DNA of 64,000 nucleotides from Capillibacterium thermochitinicola. GTDB lineage: Bacteria; Bacillota; UBA4882; UBA10575. The stretch spans positions 1 to 64,000 of the forward strand of contig NZ_JAAKDE010000007.1 in assembly GCF_013664685.1 (NCBI RefSeq). Direction: 5' to 3'. The notes beneath the pieces are model-generated. The model made no database searches. It was not told the origin of the DNA and worked only from the letters and a program-made list of their open reading frames with translations. Shown here piece by piece: positions 44,728-53,934 of the stretch. Positions within the stretch are counted from its first letter, which is position 1. Every line of letters starts with the position of its first letter. The position numbers and the translations under genes are program-made.

Positions 44728-46572
44728 ATGTCGCTACGGTTCAAATTGCCGCTGATCATCGTCGGAATTGTTGTTATAGCCATCTCCATAACCGGAATTA
44801 TCATTTTCTATGGTGCGCAAGATATATTATTAAGACAAAGCAAAAAAGAGATGATCTCCGTCGTCGAGCGCGGGACGGAGACAATTTCCGCCCTGCTCGA
44901 GGCCGCAATTCGGGAACTTCAAGTCTTAGCCGGCGACGACCTTTTTCTCAAATTGGTAGCAGATAGTCCTTATTCCGGAGAGTTTGGTCAAACCCAAGCC
45001 GCAGTCCAAACCAGGCTGAATGCCTATGTCGAAAAATGCGAACATGTAGAAAGGGCGTTCATCGCGGATTTCGCGGGAAAAATTATCGCTGACAGTAACC
45101 GTATCTACTTGAATCGACAAATTGGTGATTATTTTAATCTAAACCGTATTTCCCCCAACGAACCCCTCCTCAGCCAGGTCAGGAGAACGGACATCTCTGG
45201 TGAATTAATCATCTTCCTCGCATACCCAATAATTAATGCACAAGGGCGGGTCAATGGCTTTATTGGCAGTTCCGTACGGTTAAGTTATTTTTCAAAACAT
45301 CTAAAGGATATTCAGATCGGCCAGCACAACACCAGTTACGCCTATCTGGTTGCCGCCGACAGGACGATGCTTTACCACCCGGAACCAAGTAAAATCGGCC
45401 TTCCAGTGGAAAATGAGACCATCAATCGCGTAGTTACTCAGATCCAAGCCGGTGAACAGATTCAAACCGCCGTTGAAGACTACCTGTATCAAGGCCTGAT
45501 TAAGCTGGCCGCTTACCGGCTGATCCCGGAGGTGAATTGGCTTTTAGTCGTAACGGGAGACGTCAAAGATATTACTTCTCCTGTACGGCAACTGGCCGGA
45601 TACATCTCTCTGGTGGCTTGCCTGGTTGCTCTGGGCGCTACTTTAATTGGCGTCGGCATCTCGGCCCGTATTACCAAACCCATCGTTGCCCTGGAAAAAT
45701 GTTTTCTCCAGTCGGCACAAGGGAATCTCCAGGTTCAAACCAAAATTGAAAGCCGGGATGAACTCGGTCGTCTCTCCGCCAGTTTCAATCATATGATCTC
45801 CGAGCAAAAGGAGATTATCGAAAACATCCTCTCCGCTTCCGAATCGGTGCGTAACGGTACCGAGGAGATTGCCCGGGGAAATGATGATCTTTCCCAGCGC
45901 ACACAAGAACAAGCCGCCACGCTGGAAGAGATCGCCACCACCATGGAGGAGATCCATCAGGCAAATACGACCGTGATGGAAAACGCGGAGCAAGCGGAGA
46001 AAATAGTCCAAACCACTTTAGAAGCGGTCTCCGCAGGGGAAAAATCAATCTCCCAAACGCGCACGGCAATGTGGGAAATCTCCGAAAGCAGCAAGCAGAT
46101 CTCGGAGATTATTCAAGTGGTGAACGACATTGCTTTCCAAACCAACTTACTGGCCTTAAATGCCGCGGTGGAGGCCGCCCGCGCCGGCGAGCATGGCCGG
46201 GGCTTTGCCATCGTTGCCGCCGAGGTCCGCAACCTGGCCGGTAAATCCGCCGAAGCGGCCAAAGAAATCGAAAGCTTAATCAATGAAAGTGTGAACCGGG
46301 TAGAAATAGGCAATCAATTTATGGAGCATTCCGTCAAAGCATTGCAGCAAATCATCGAAAACGCGAAAAAAACTTCGGCCGTGATTTTGGAAGTAACCAA
46401 TTCCATCCGGAAACAAACCATGGCCTCACAAGAGATCCAAACATCCATTAACCAACTGAACGAAGTCACGCAGCAAAACGCCGCCATGGTGGAAGAAATC
46501 AACGCCACCAGCCAAACACTAAAACACAAAGCGGAAGCATTAAAAGAAAAAGTCAGCCGCTTTAAAGTTTAG
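44728..46572 (+). CDS. Methyl-accepting chemotaxis protein with dCache sensor
   Basis: 614 aa. TM1 ([20 protein letters not shown]), a periplasmic Cache-type sensor of about 250 residues ([38 protein letters not shown]), TM2 ([19 protein letters not shown]), a HAMP domain ([13 protein letters not shown]) and a cytoplasmic signalling domain with the hairpin tip [23 protein letters not shown] 44728 follows AAAGGGG. A dCache sensor usually binds small organic ligands; the one here is unknown. Confidence 0.93.
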   Translation: MSLRFKLPLIIVGIVVIAISITGIIIFYGAQDILLRQSKKEMISVVERGTETISALLEAAIRELQVLAGDDLFLKLVADSPYSGEFGQTQAAVQTRLNAYVEKCEHVERAFIADFAGKIIADSNRIYLNRQIGDYFNLNRISPNEPLLSQVRRTDISGELIIFLAYPIINAQGRVNGFIGSSVRLSYFSKHLKDIQIGQHNTSYAYLVAADRTMLYHPEPSKIGLPVENETINRVVTQIQAGEQIQTAVEDYLYQGLIKLAAYRLIPEVNWLLVVTGDVKDITSPVRQLAGYISLVACLVALGATLIGVGISARITKPIVALEKCFLQSAQGNLQVQTKIESRDELGRLSASFNHMISEQKEIIENILSASESVRNGTEEIARGNDDLSQRTQEQAATLEEIATTMEEIHQANTTVMENAEQAEKIVQTTLEAVSAGEKSISQTRTAMWEISESSKQISEIIQVVNDIAFQTNLLALNAAVEAARAGEHGRGFAIVAAEVRNLAGKSAEAAKEIESLINESVNRVEIGNQFMEHSVKALQQIIENAKKTSAVILEVTNSIRKQTMASQEIQTSINQLNEVTQQNAAMVEEINATSQTLKHKAEALKEKVSRFKV

Positions 46573-46652
46573 GGCACACGTATTTACACTATTTGAAGGG
46601 CTTCCGGTCTATAAAGGACAATAGTGACAGGCAATAAAGGGCACCTAATCGC

Positions 46653-46684
46653 AAAAGGGATTGTTTTATAAAACAATCCCTTTT
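46653..46684. terminator. Bidirectional intrinsic terminator
   Basis: AAAAGGGATTGTTTT and its exact complement, 15 bp per arm, between the convergent chemoreceptor and ABC permease genes. Confidence 0.9.
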
Positions 46685-46698
46685 ATCTCTGGACAGTT

Positions 46699-47457
46699 TC
46701 AGAATTCCATCTTCTTCTCCATAATCCACCCGGTGATAAAGAACAAAAGCGCAAACTCAATAAGCATGACGATAAAGGTGATCGACAACGCCTGTAAAGC
46801 CCTGACATCCGGAGAAAGCTGGGGAATGTTCAAGGACAAACCGGGAAGAAAAGATAATAACCCGGTCAACAATTCGCTGACTTTGGCGGAGATATACACC
46901 AAAAAAACGGTAGAGGCGAAGCTGACCAAGCCGGTAAAACGGTTGACTAACCGGCCGATCAAGTAGGACAGTTGGAGAATGGCCGCCCCCAAAAAGATCC
47001 CCAGAGCATAATTCGTGCCGAAGGCCGTCAGGATCTTCATGATCTCCGTAACGGGTGGCAAATCACTTAGCGGCACCCATTCTGCTCCACATAACGGAGC
47101 GGCGGCATAGAACAAGCCGGAAAGGGCGAGGCTGGTGAGGTTAAGCCCAACCCATTCGGTAAATGCCGCCAGTAGTTTGGCCCCGATGATACTCCACCCG
47201 CTGACTGGTAATGACCGAAGAAATGGCGCTGTTCCTTCCCGCCATTCCCCTCTCGTTAAAGAAAGAGGTCGGAAAAATCCCCAAAAGATTAGAAAAGCCA
47301 GGGGGAGAAAGGTAAAGACAAAAGCCGGCTTGTAACCCCAGGCCTTAATTCTGGTGGCCAGAAAAACATCGAGGCTGAGAATGAGACCGCAGAGAATCAG
47401 AAAGGTATTCCTTGCCCCACTCAGCTCTTTTCGGTATAAGGACCAAAACATTTTCAT
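46699..47457 (-). CDS. ABC-2 type permease of a YtrA-regulated transporter
   Basis: 252 aa with six predicted helices and no ATPase motif. It begins FWSLYRKELSGARNTFLIL, a typical ABC-2/YtrC-type opening. Its start overlaps the ATPase stop (4 bp). It forms an export or stress-response ABC pair with the upstream gene; such YtrA-linked transporters respond to cell-wall antibiotics in Bacillus. Confidence 0.8.
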   Translation of the reverse strand: MKMFWSLYRKELSGARNTFLILCGLILSLDVFLATRIKAWGYKPAFVFTFLPLAFLIFWGFFRPLSLTRGEWREGTAPFLRSLPVSGWSIIGAKLLAAFTEWVGLNLTSLALSGLFYAAAPLCGAEWVPLSDLPPVTEIMKILTAFGTNYALGIFLGAAILQLSYLIGRLVNRFTGLVSFASTVFLVYISAKVSELLTGLLSFLPGLSLNIPQLSPDVRALQALSITFIVMLIEFALLFFITGWIMEKKMEF

Positions 47458-48155
47458 GCCAATACCTCCTCAAAAAGTTCCTCCATCGAACGGCCGGTTT
47501 CCTCCCTCAGTGTCTCCGCCTCACCTTCGAGCGCAATCCGGCCTTCGCGCAGGAAAACCACATGGTCAAAAATAGGTTCGGCCTCCTTGACTTCGTGGGT
47601 TGAAATAACAATCGTCTGCCCTTCCTGACGGAACTCACCAACGAGAGCATGAAGTATTTTCGCCCGGGACGGTGGATCAATTCCGGCCAACGGTTCATCC
47701 AGGAGCATTAATTCGGCTTGGCGGGAAAGGCCCACAATTAGCTTGAGCCTGGCCTGCTGACCCTTTGACAGAGCCCCGATTTTCACCTCACCCTTTAGAT
47801 TCATAAATGACTTAAGCGAGTCCGCCTTTTCAAGATCTAAATCCGGATGGAAGGATTTAACGAATTCAAGTAAGTCATCAACGGTCATCCAGTTATAAAA
47901 GGTGTTTACTTCCGGTAAAAAAGCAACCCGTTTTTTGGTCTCAGGCCCCGGGATCATCCCAAACACCCGGACCTGACCTCTGCTGGGCCGTCTTAACCCG
48001 GCAACAATCTTCAAAAGCGTAGTTTTTCCGCTTCCGTTAGGGCCAAGCAACCCGACCACTTTACCGCGGTCAATGGACAAATTTACACCATCCAGCGCCT
48101 TGGTTAAATGATACCTCTTCACTAAATTTTCCAGCATCACAACCGGAAGTGTCAT
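47454..48155 (-). CDS. ABC transporter ATP-binding protein
   Basis: 233 aa. Walker A GPNGSGKTT, a somewhat divergent signature IGALSKGQQARLKLIVGLS, Walker B LMLLDEPLAGID, switch His in ISTHEVKEAE. Overlaps the GntR gene upstream and the permease downstream by 4 bp each, so the three are translationally coupled. Confidence 0.93.
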   Translation of the reverse strand: MTLPVVMLENLVKRYHLTKALDGVNLSIDRGKVVGLLGPNGSGKTTLLKIVAGLRRPSRGQVRVFGMIPGPETKKRVAFLPEVNTFYNWMTVDDLLEFVKSFHPDLDLEKADSLKSFMNLKGEVKIGALSKGQQARLKLIVGLSRQAELMLLDEPLAGIDPPSRAKILHALVGEFRQEGQTIVISTHEVKEAEPIFDHVVFLREGRIALEGEAETLREETGRSMEELFEEVLA

Positions 48156-48523
48156 TTTTCTTTCCCCTCCTTTAGCTCAGCCACCAAACGCTGCACTTCT
48201 TCATTGGTAAAACCAAGCTCTCGAATCTTTACTAAAAAGTCGGCCCAGATTTCCCGGGCGGTTTTTTCCCGACATGCTTTAATGGCCTGGGTATCATTGG
48301 TCACAAATGTTCCCTCCCCGCGCCTGGTCTCGACCAAGCCGGTCCTTTCCAACTCCTGAAAGGCTCTGGCCACCGTATTCGGATTGACCCGCGCAGTTTC
48401 AGCCACTTCCCGGATGGAAGGCAATCTCCCCCCGGGCGGCCAATCACCGCGGGCAATCTGCCTGATTAAGGCGTCGGTAATCTGCCTGTAGATCGGTTGC
48501 CTTTCGTCAATTTCGAACCGCAC
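48152..48523 (-). CDS. GntR family regulator, YtrA subfamily
   Basis: 123 aa: a winged helix (residues 10-75, with GGRLPSIREVAETARVNPNTVARAFQELERTGLVETRRGEGTFV) and only a short C-terminal dimerisation helix pair, as in YtrA. GTG 48523 follows AAAGGGG. A strong promoter overlapped by a perfect inverted repeat (48536-48563) lies directly upstream and is its likely operator, giving autoregulation of the operon. Confidence 0.93.
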   Translation of the reverse strand: MRFEIDERQPIYRQITDALIRQIARGDWPPGGRLPSIREVAETARVNPNTVARAFQELERTGLVETRRGEGTFVTNDTQAIKACREKTAREIWADFLVKIRELGFTNEEVQRLVAELKEGKEK

Positions 48524-48535
48524 TAACCCACCCCT

Positions 48536-48563
48536 TTAGTGTATTATTTAACTAATACACTAA
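48536..48563 (-). promoter_or_regulatory. YtrA-type operator
   Basis: Perfect 11-bp inverted repeat TTAGTGTATTA with a 6-nt spacer, covering the predicted transcription start just downstream of the -10 box. Confidence 0.8.
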
Positions 48564-48564
48564 G

Positions 48565-48594
48565 ATTATAGAACAAGGCCACCCTTCATGTCAA
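48565..48594 (-). promoter_or_regulatory. Consensus sigma-A promoter of the YtrA operon
   Basis: On the minus strand TTGACA (48594-48589), 18-bp spacer, TATAAT (48570-48565). Full consensus in both boxes. Confidence 0.88.
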
Positions 48595-48626
48595 GACGTT
48601 TCGGTTATTCAATAGAAATCTTCATG

Positions 48627-50276
48627 TCAGTTTTCCATTCTTGCTTTGAGTTTTTTTAATTCGGCCAATACTGCATGGTATTCTTGATCAAGCGCCCCGA
48701 GATCATCATTTTTCGCCGGCATCGCTAAACGGCCAATAATCGCCGACAAACGATTTTCCAAGACGGCAATCTGTTTTTTTACCTCCTCCCCTTCCTGCTT
48801 CAAAGCCACCTTTTCCCGGGCCAAAAACTCCTCGTATGTCCCGTGAAAAGTTTTGATCTTGCCGTTCTCGATCGTCATAATCTGGTCCGCCACCGCACTG
48901 ATCAACCGCCGGTCATGGGAAACCAGCAATAAAGTTTGGTCGTACTCCCGCAGAACCTCCTCCACCACCTCCAGCGAGTTCAGATCCAGATAGTTGGTCG
49001 GTTCATCCAGGATTAACAGGTTCAAGTCTTTTAAAATTATTTTGGCAAAAGAGACTTTCACACGTTCCCCGCCGCTCAAGACGGCGACCCGCTTAAAAAC
49101 ATCATCCCGTTTAAATAACAACCGGGAAAGCAAAGTCCGGGCAAAGGTTTCACCGTAGATACTATCGGCCATTACATTCTCAAGGATGGTCCGTTCTTCA
49201 TCCAAGATGTCCATCTCCTGACTGAAATAACCGATGGCAGCCTCCGGCGCGATGCGAATCCCCGCCTCCCGGTTAACGATCATCTTTAACAATGTAGTCT
49301 TCCCGCAACCGTTGGGACCGAGTAAAGCAACCTTCGTACCGTTGGTGATGATGAACTCCGCGTCTTGAAAAATAATCTTTTCCCCAAAACTTTTATTTAA
49401 ATTATGGCCTTCAACCAAGACTTTACTGTGGATCTGCTTTACGCTTGGCATATCCAGCTTAATAACCTCTTGCTTCCTCGGCTTCTCTTTAACCGGCAGT
49501 CGTTCAATTCTGGCCTCAATACTCTTAACGGCACGCTCCAGGGCCGCCTTGGCCTTTTGGTTTCCCATCTTGTGCAGCCGTGCTTCCGAATTACCCATCC
49601 GCTTCGGTGTTTTCTTAAGCGCGCGGGCTTTTTGCCGGCGCTCAATGGCCGCCCGTTCGAGCCGCTTTTTCTCGCTTATATACTGTTCGTATTCAAACTG
49701 AGCTCTAGCTTTCTCTTCCTCTTTTTGCTGCCGATAGGCACTATAATTACCGTTGTAGAGTTTTACTTTACCGTACTCCACCTCCAAAATTTTGTTGCAA
49801 AGCCGGTCAAGTAAACTCCGGTCATGGGCGACAAGCACAAGCGCCCCTTGGTACTCAGCCAACCGCTTTTCCAAAAGTTCAATACCTTCAAGATCGAGAT
49901 TACTGGTGGGTTCATCAGCAAAAAGGAGCGGACAGTCCGCCGCAAAACCGGCGGCCAGTTTAAACCGGGTTTTCTCGCCGCCGCTCATCGTTTCATGCCA
50001 AACCGTGGGCACCCCAAACTTGGAAGCCAGCTCCGGACGGATCTTCTTCTGTTCGGGTGGTTCCAGTTGCGACACGTAAGTACATCTGGTATACAGCTTA
50101 ACCCACCCTTCATCCGGTTCCAGCCTTTGGCTTAAAATATTAAGCAGGGTGGTTTTTCCGGCACCATTTGGCCCCACAACCCCAATCCGGTCGTCCGCAT
50201 AAATCTGCAAACTCTCAAGGTCAAGCACCAACCGGTCACCAAAATACTTTTTGATCTTTCCGCACTCCAATAGCAA
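48627..50276 (-). CDS. ABC-F family ATPase, ribosomal-protection type
   Basis: Soluble protein with two ABC domains and no membrane part, 549 aa. Domain 1: GPNGAGKTT, MSGGEKTRFKLA, LLFADEPTSNLD. Domain 2: GPNGCGKTT, LSGGERVKVSFA, LLILDEPTNYLD. The inter-domain linker (about 190-285) is long, basic and helical, like Vga/Lsa/VmlR proteins that dislodge ribosome-targeting antibiotics; housekeeping EttA-like function cannot be excluded. A C-terminal coiled coil is present. Starts with TTG 50276 after AAGGAGGGG. A leader of about 320 nt with short ORFs precedes it, typical of antibiotic-induced control. Confidence 0.88.
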   Translation of the reverse strand: MLLECGKIKKYFGDRLVLDLESLQIYADDRIGVVGPNGAGKTTLLNILSQRLEPDEGWVKLYTRCTYVSQLEPPEQKKIRPELASKFGVPTVWHETMSGGEKTRFKLAAGFAADCPLLFADEPTSNLDLEGIELLEKRLAEYQGALVLVAHDRSLLDRLCNKILEVEYGKVKLYNGNYSAYRQQKEEEKARAQFEYEQYISEKKRLERAAIERRQKARALKKTPKRMGNSEARLHKMGNQKAKAALERAVKSIEARIERLPVKEKPRKQEVIKLDMPSVKQIHSKVLVEGHNLNKSFGEKIIFQDAEFIITNGTKVALLGPNGCGKTTLLKMIVNREAGIRIAPEAAIGYFSQEMDILDEERTILENVMADSIYGETFARTLLSRLLFKRDDVFKRVAVLSGGERVKVSFAKIILKDLNLLILDEPTNYLDLNSLEVVEEVLREYDQTLLLVSHDRRLISAVADQIMTIENGKIKTFHGTYEEFLAREKVALKQEGEEVKKQIAVLENRLSAIIGRLAMPAKNDDLGALDQEYHAVLAELKKLKARMEN

Positions 50277-50600
50277 AATAAAAACCCCTCCTTACAGAGC
50301 TGGAGAGGATAGCATTTCAAAAAGATATGACTTGCCTTTGGTCGCCCAAACATTAAGCAGATGGGAAACCCCCACGCCACATTACAGACTCGACCGGGTT
50401 ATATGGGGTTTATTCCCAGTTTCTAAGGCAGGCCGCAGTGATCATACTATCCACTCACAGCAAACAAAAAAGCAACCATGAACAAAGCCATTCGTTTGAA
50501 TGACTTGTCGAAGCTTCTATTTTTCTTCTTCATGAGTGGATTAGTTGAACATCAGCTGCTGTTACCTTGCCCTTTCTAAAATTTTTATCGAAATACCCTT
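50277..50600 (-). promoter_or_regulatory. Long leader of the ABC-F gene, putative attenuator
   Basis: Runs from the predicted start site near 50598 to the gene. It contains a 28-codon ORF (50447-50533) flanked by complementary ATCCACTCA/TGAGTGGAT, a second 11-codon ORF (50410-50445) and an AAACCCC/GGGGTTT hairpin beyond. Control by ribosome stalling is inferred from known vga/vmlR-type leaders. Confidence 0.5.
50447..50533 (-). CDS. Candidate leader peptide, 28 aa
   Basis: ATG 50533 to TAG 50447. Basic N-terminus (MKKKNRSFDKSFKR) then a hydrophobic stretch (MALFMVAFLFAVSG), like a signal peptide cut short. No clear ribosome-binding site is visible. It may be a stalling peptide or a relic. 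Confidence 0.35.
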   Translation of the reverse strand: MKKKNRSFDKSFKRMALFMVAFLFAVSG

Positions 50601-50604
50601 TCTA

Positions 50605-50633
50605 ATTATAAAAATCCTTTTGCCCACTGTCAA
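50605..50633 (-). promoter_or_regulatory. Consensus sigma-A promoter of the ABC-F gene
   Basis: On the minus strand TTGACA (50633-50628), 17-bp spacer, TATAAT (50610-50605). Confidence 0.85.
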
Positions 50634-50750
50634 TTGTTAAGACCGCCACTTCATATGCGGCAGTTGCCGGGCAGCGTGGACGACAAGCTTGCTTTTTCGA
50701 GGACTTTAATAGTATGATGGAAGAAATGGTGCTTTTAGTAGGTGAACAAG

Positions 50751-52163
50751 ATGCTAAAGTTAAAACAGGATCAACATGGACTATGGAGTGTGCCCGGCCT
50801 TTGTGCGCTTGACTCCTCTACTGGCCAAGTCGTCCTTGATCGTACCCGCTTACCCCACACCGCCAAGGAGATATATTTCGGACGAGGGGTAGGCCGCAGG
50901 CAGTTGGTCGCGACCATCGAAAAAATATCTTCCCCCGCTCTTATTGTCGTCGGCAGCTCCAGCTCAAAAACGCCGATAATGCAAGCGTTGCTGTCAAGTC
51001 TCAAACAAACAGCAACCAATACCCACATCTATCAGGTTCAAGGCCATGCCGACCACCAGGCGATCCGGAGCGGAATCGAAATGCTACAGCAAACCCGCGC
51101 CGGTCATCTGATCGTTATCGGCGGGGGAACCACCCTTGATGTCGGTAAGGCCATTGCCGGTTTAGCCCATCAGGAAGGCGGGACAGCGATCACCCCGTTC
51201 CAAACCGGGGAAAGAAAGCTTAACCCGGAGAAGGCTCTCCCGTGGATTGCCGTCCCGACCACCTCCGGGACCGGTTCGGAAAGCACAAACAATGCCGTCA
51301 TTGAACTCGGCGAGGAAAAACGAAGCATTCGAAACATCCCCCCACCGGCTATAATCATTGCCGACCCCAGCTTTACCGATTCTCTCCCCCTCGCGTACAC
51401 CATAATTTCGTTGGTCGATGCCGTAGCCCAGTCGCTTGAGGTCATCACCCATGAAAAAGCGACGCCGGATGGGCAAGCCCTCGCCCTTGCCGCTTTCCTC
51501 AATCTGGTTCAAGGGATGCGCGGCTTGATCCAGGAAACAAATAACGCACCCGGAACAGGGGCGTTTTCAGAACAGGATCGCTCCATTACGGAGCCGTCTG
51601 CTTCCGGGGCCGCTTCAAAACACCAGATCAGCCCGCAGATCCGTGATTCGCTAAGCTGGGGTAGCCTCTTAATGGGGATCGCCTTTGCCCATGCGGGGTT
51701 GGGTCTGTCCCACGCCTTGGTCCATTTCTGCAATAAATTCGGCCTCGCCCATGGCCATATGGTTGGGATTTTACTGGTTCCTGGGTTAACCATCCAAGCA
51801 GAGCATGATCCGGCAACCGCCCGGCGGCTGGCCCGCATCGCGGAAGCCTTCGCCGGTGCCGCGCAAGACAAGACAATTCCTTTTCCCTTCGAAGAGGTCG
51901 AAGACAAGGTAACGGCTCCGGTAAATCCCCAATCAAGCAGGCTTTTGGCCTGGTTGGACCAGTCCATCACTGAACTGTTTAATCGTGTCAAGCTTGCGAC
52001 CTCTCTACAACAAGCCGGCCTAAACCCAGTCGACCTGGACTGGATTGCCGACCAGGAACACGCCTTAGGTGCCTCCTTTGCCATCCCGAAACGGCGGGCA
52101 ACCATAGAGGAGCTCCGGGCGGTACTGCAAACGGCGTGGTCCAAACTTCCAAACATTTTCTAG
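50751..52163 (+). CDS. Iron-type alcohol dehydrogenase family protein, long variant
   Basis: 470 aa versus about 380 for usual group III alcohol dehydrogenases. The nucleotide site GGGTTLDVGKAIA and PTTSGTGSES are intact. Of the four metal ligands, Asp (LVDAVAQ) and the two distal His (GLGLSHALVH, LAHGHMVG) are present, but the second ligand His is Gln in DAVAQSLE. Inserts enriched in Ser/Thr/Asn (about residues 268-300, NNAPGTGAFSEQ) explain the extra length. ATG 50751 follows AGGTGA. Substrate unknown; reduced or altered metal dependence is possible. Confidence 0.85.
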   Translation: MLKLKQDQHGLWSVPGLCALDSSTGQVVLDRTRLPHTAKEIYFGRGVGRRQLVATIEKISSPALIVVGSSSSKTPIMQALLSSLKQTATNTHIYQVQGHADHQAIRSGIEMLQQTRAGHLIVIGGGTTLDVGKAIAGLAHQEGGTAITPFQTGERKLNPEKALPWIAVPTTSGTGSESTNNAVIELGEEKRSIRNIPPPAIIIADPSFTDSLPLAYTIISLVDAVAQSLEVITHEKATPDGQALALAAFLNLVQGMRGLIQETNNAPGTGAFSEQDRSITEPSASGAASKHQISPQIRDSLSWGSLLMGIAFAHAGLGLSHALVHFCNKFGLAHGHMVGILLVPGLTIQAEHDPATARRLARIAEAFAGAAQDKTIPFPFEEVEDKVTAPVNPQSSRLLAWLDQSITELFNRVKLATSLQQAGLNPVDLDWIADQEHALGASFAIPKRRATIEELRAVLQTAWSKLPNIF

Positions 52164-52192
52164 CATTGCTTTTTCAGTGAAGAAGGAAAATA

Positions 52193-52291
52193 ATGGACGA
52201 AGCCGAATATTCTAGATTAATGGTTGTTATTAACAACAAGATTACTCGTCACTATCATTACTCCTACCAGCGTCGTTGCGACAGGAGTTAA
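52193..52291 (+). CDS. Possible 32-aa ORF upstream of the second chemoreceptor
   Basis: ATG 52193 with AAGGA at correct spacing, ending 18 bp before the receptor start. Composition (MDEAEYSRLMVVINNK, then His/Tyr/Arg rich) matches no family I know. A perfect 15-bp dyad (GTTGTTA and complement, 52223-52237) and an ACTCCT/AGGAGT hairpin lie inside it, so it may instead be regulatory sequence. Confidence 0.3.
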   Translation: MDEAEYSRLMVVINNKITRHYHYSYQRRCDRS

Positions 52292-52309
52292 AAATGGGGA
52301 GGGGCTGTC

Positions 52310-53824
52310 TTGCCGGAAAATATTCTAGAAAAATACGACCAAGCTCGTATTAATAGATTTAATGTCACTCTGATCTGGACATTCTCTACAATCCTATCAC
52401 TCGAGGGCTTTCTCACCATGGGACTGGTTTATGGTCTTAAGGTTTTACTTTTGACCTATGCCGCTTCTATTTCTGCTTCTTTGGTGTATCACCTCAATAG
52501 AAAAAACATCCTCCCCTTGACCTTTACGGGGATTGCCATTTGTATGGCTCCGCTTCTTTCCGGAACAATTTTGACCATAATCAAGCAGGGTGCATCATCA
52601 CCACGGATTTTTATGGTCTATAAAACGATTCCGGTCATGGTGGCATTGTATTTCCGCACAAAGATGCTCCTGATCTTCACTCCTATACTAAATGCAGTCA
52701 TTATCCTTGCCTATCTTTATTCACCGGCCGGACTACTGGGTCCAAACCCCACCGTGAATGAGTTAGTAGCACGCTTGGTAATTATTAATTGCGGAATATT
52801 GGCTGTTTATTTCCTCACCAAGTGGGGGAATGAATATATCCAAATTGCCCTGGACAAAGAAGAACAAGCCCAAAATTTATTACAAAAGCTGAGAAATACC
52901 CTGGCCAAAATTGAAGAGAGTGTGAAAGTCCTCACCAGCAACATCATCAACACGAACAATAGTTTAACCGCGATTAAAGATTCCAGCTCTTTAATTGTCA
53001 CGGCTACGCACGAAATGGCCACCGGCATAATGAACGAGGCCAATAGTGTGCATGAAGTATCCCAGATGATGGATACCGTAAAAGCTTCAATCGATGAAAC
53101 GCAGAAGTTTTCCGATTTAATCCGAGAAGTCTCGACGCAGATGAATAACGCCGTAACAAAGAATAGTAATGAGATCGAGCAGATGACCGAACAGATCCGA
53201 ACCATTAACGATGTTGTTGGTACCGCCCTGGTCACCGTCATCGAACTGCGGGAAGAGATGCAGAATATCAGCCAGTTTTTGTCCAGTATCTCCGAAATAG
53301 CGGAAAAAACGAATTTACTGGCGTTAAATGCTGCAATTGAAGCAGCCCGGGCCGGCGAATACGGACGCGGTTTTGCAATCGTGGCCGATGAGGTGAAACA
53401 GTTGGCCGACCAGAGTGCCCGCGTGGTCGCGGAAATTCACGGGATTATCGACAACATTGTACAAAGAACCCAGGAAACCTATGACCGGGTAAGCCAAGGA
53501 AACATTGCGTTAGAGAACGGCAATGTGATCGTCCAAAGGGTTAAGGCGGAGATGGCGAGGGTCCAATCGTCCTTCGTTGAAACGCAAAAGGTGATCGCCA
53601 ACGAAAATATCTTGATTAATAAAGTAACGGAGACATTTGGACGGATCTACCAAAGATTAGAAAGCATCGCCGCCATCTCAGAAGAAAACTCGGCCGTCAC
53701 CGAAGAAACCTTAGCCGCCATCGAGGATCAGAACAAAAGGGTCAATGCGATTGCCGAATCGATGGACAAGATCAGCGCGCTAAGCAAAGAATTGCAGGAG
53801 ATGGGAAAAGGCGAAATGCAGTAA
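52310..53824 (+). CDS. Methyl-accepting chemotaxis protein with multi-helix membrane sensor
   Basis: 504 aa. About five or six N-terminal helices (residues 18-180) with very short loops replace a periplasmic sensor, and no HAMP domain is seen. The signalling domain carries [31 protein letters not shown], the receptor hairpin tip. It probably senses a membrane or energy state rather than an external ligand. Starts with TTG 52310 after GAGGGG. Confidence 0.9.
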   Translation: MPENILEKYDQARINRFNVTLIWTFSTILSLEGFLTMGLVYGLKVLLLTYAASISASLVYHLNRKNILPLTFTGIAICMAPLLSGTILTIIKQGASSPRIFMVYKTIPVMVALYFRTKMLLIFTPILNAVIILAYLYSPAGLLGPNPTVNELVARLVIINCGILAVYFLTKWGNEYIQIALDKEEQAQNLLQKLRNTLAKIEESVKVLTSNIINTNNSLTAIKDSSSLIVTATHEMATGIMNEANSVHEVSQMMDTVKASIDETQKFSDLIREVSTQMNNAVTKNSNEIEQMTEQIRTINDVVGTALVTVIELREEMQNISQFLSSISEIAEKTNLLALNAAIEAARAGEYGRGFAIVADEVKQLADQSARVVAEIHGIIDNIVQRTQETYDRVSQGNIALENGNVIVQRVKAEMARVQSSFVETQKVIANENILINKVTETFGRIYQRLESIAAISEENSAVTEETLAAIEDQNKRVNAIAESMDKISALSKELQEMGKGEMQ

Positions 53825-53829
53825 GTAAA

Positions 53830-53862
53830 AAACCCCTGGCTTTACGCCAGGGGTTTTCTTTT
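53830..53862. terminator. Bidirectional intrinsic terminator
   Basis: CCCCTGGC stem, 5-nt loop and complement, with A-run and T-run flanks, between the convergent chemoreceptor and EamA genes. Confidence 0.9.
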
Positions 53863-53934
53863 CTTATTGTTAACCGTATCAATTCTTTGGTTTGTAACCG
53901 TTTCAAGCACAAGTCATCGTTTCGGTGCCACACC

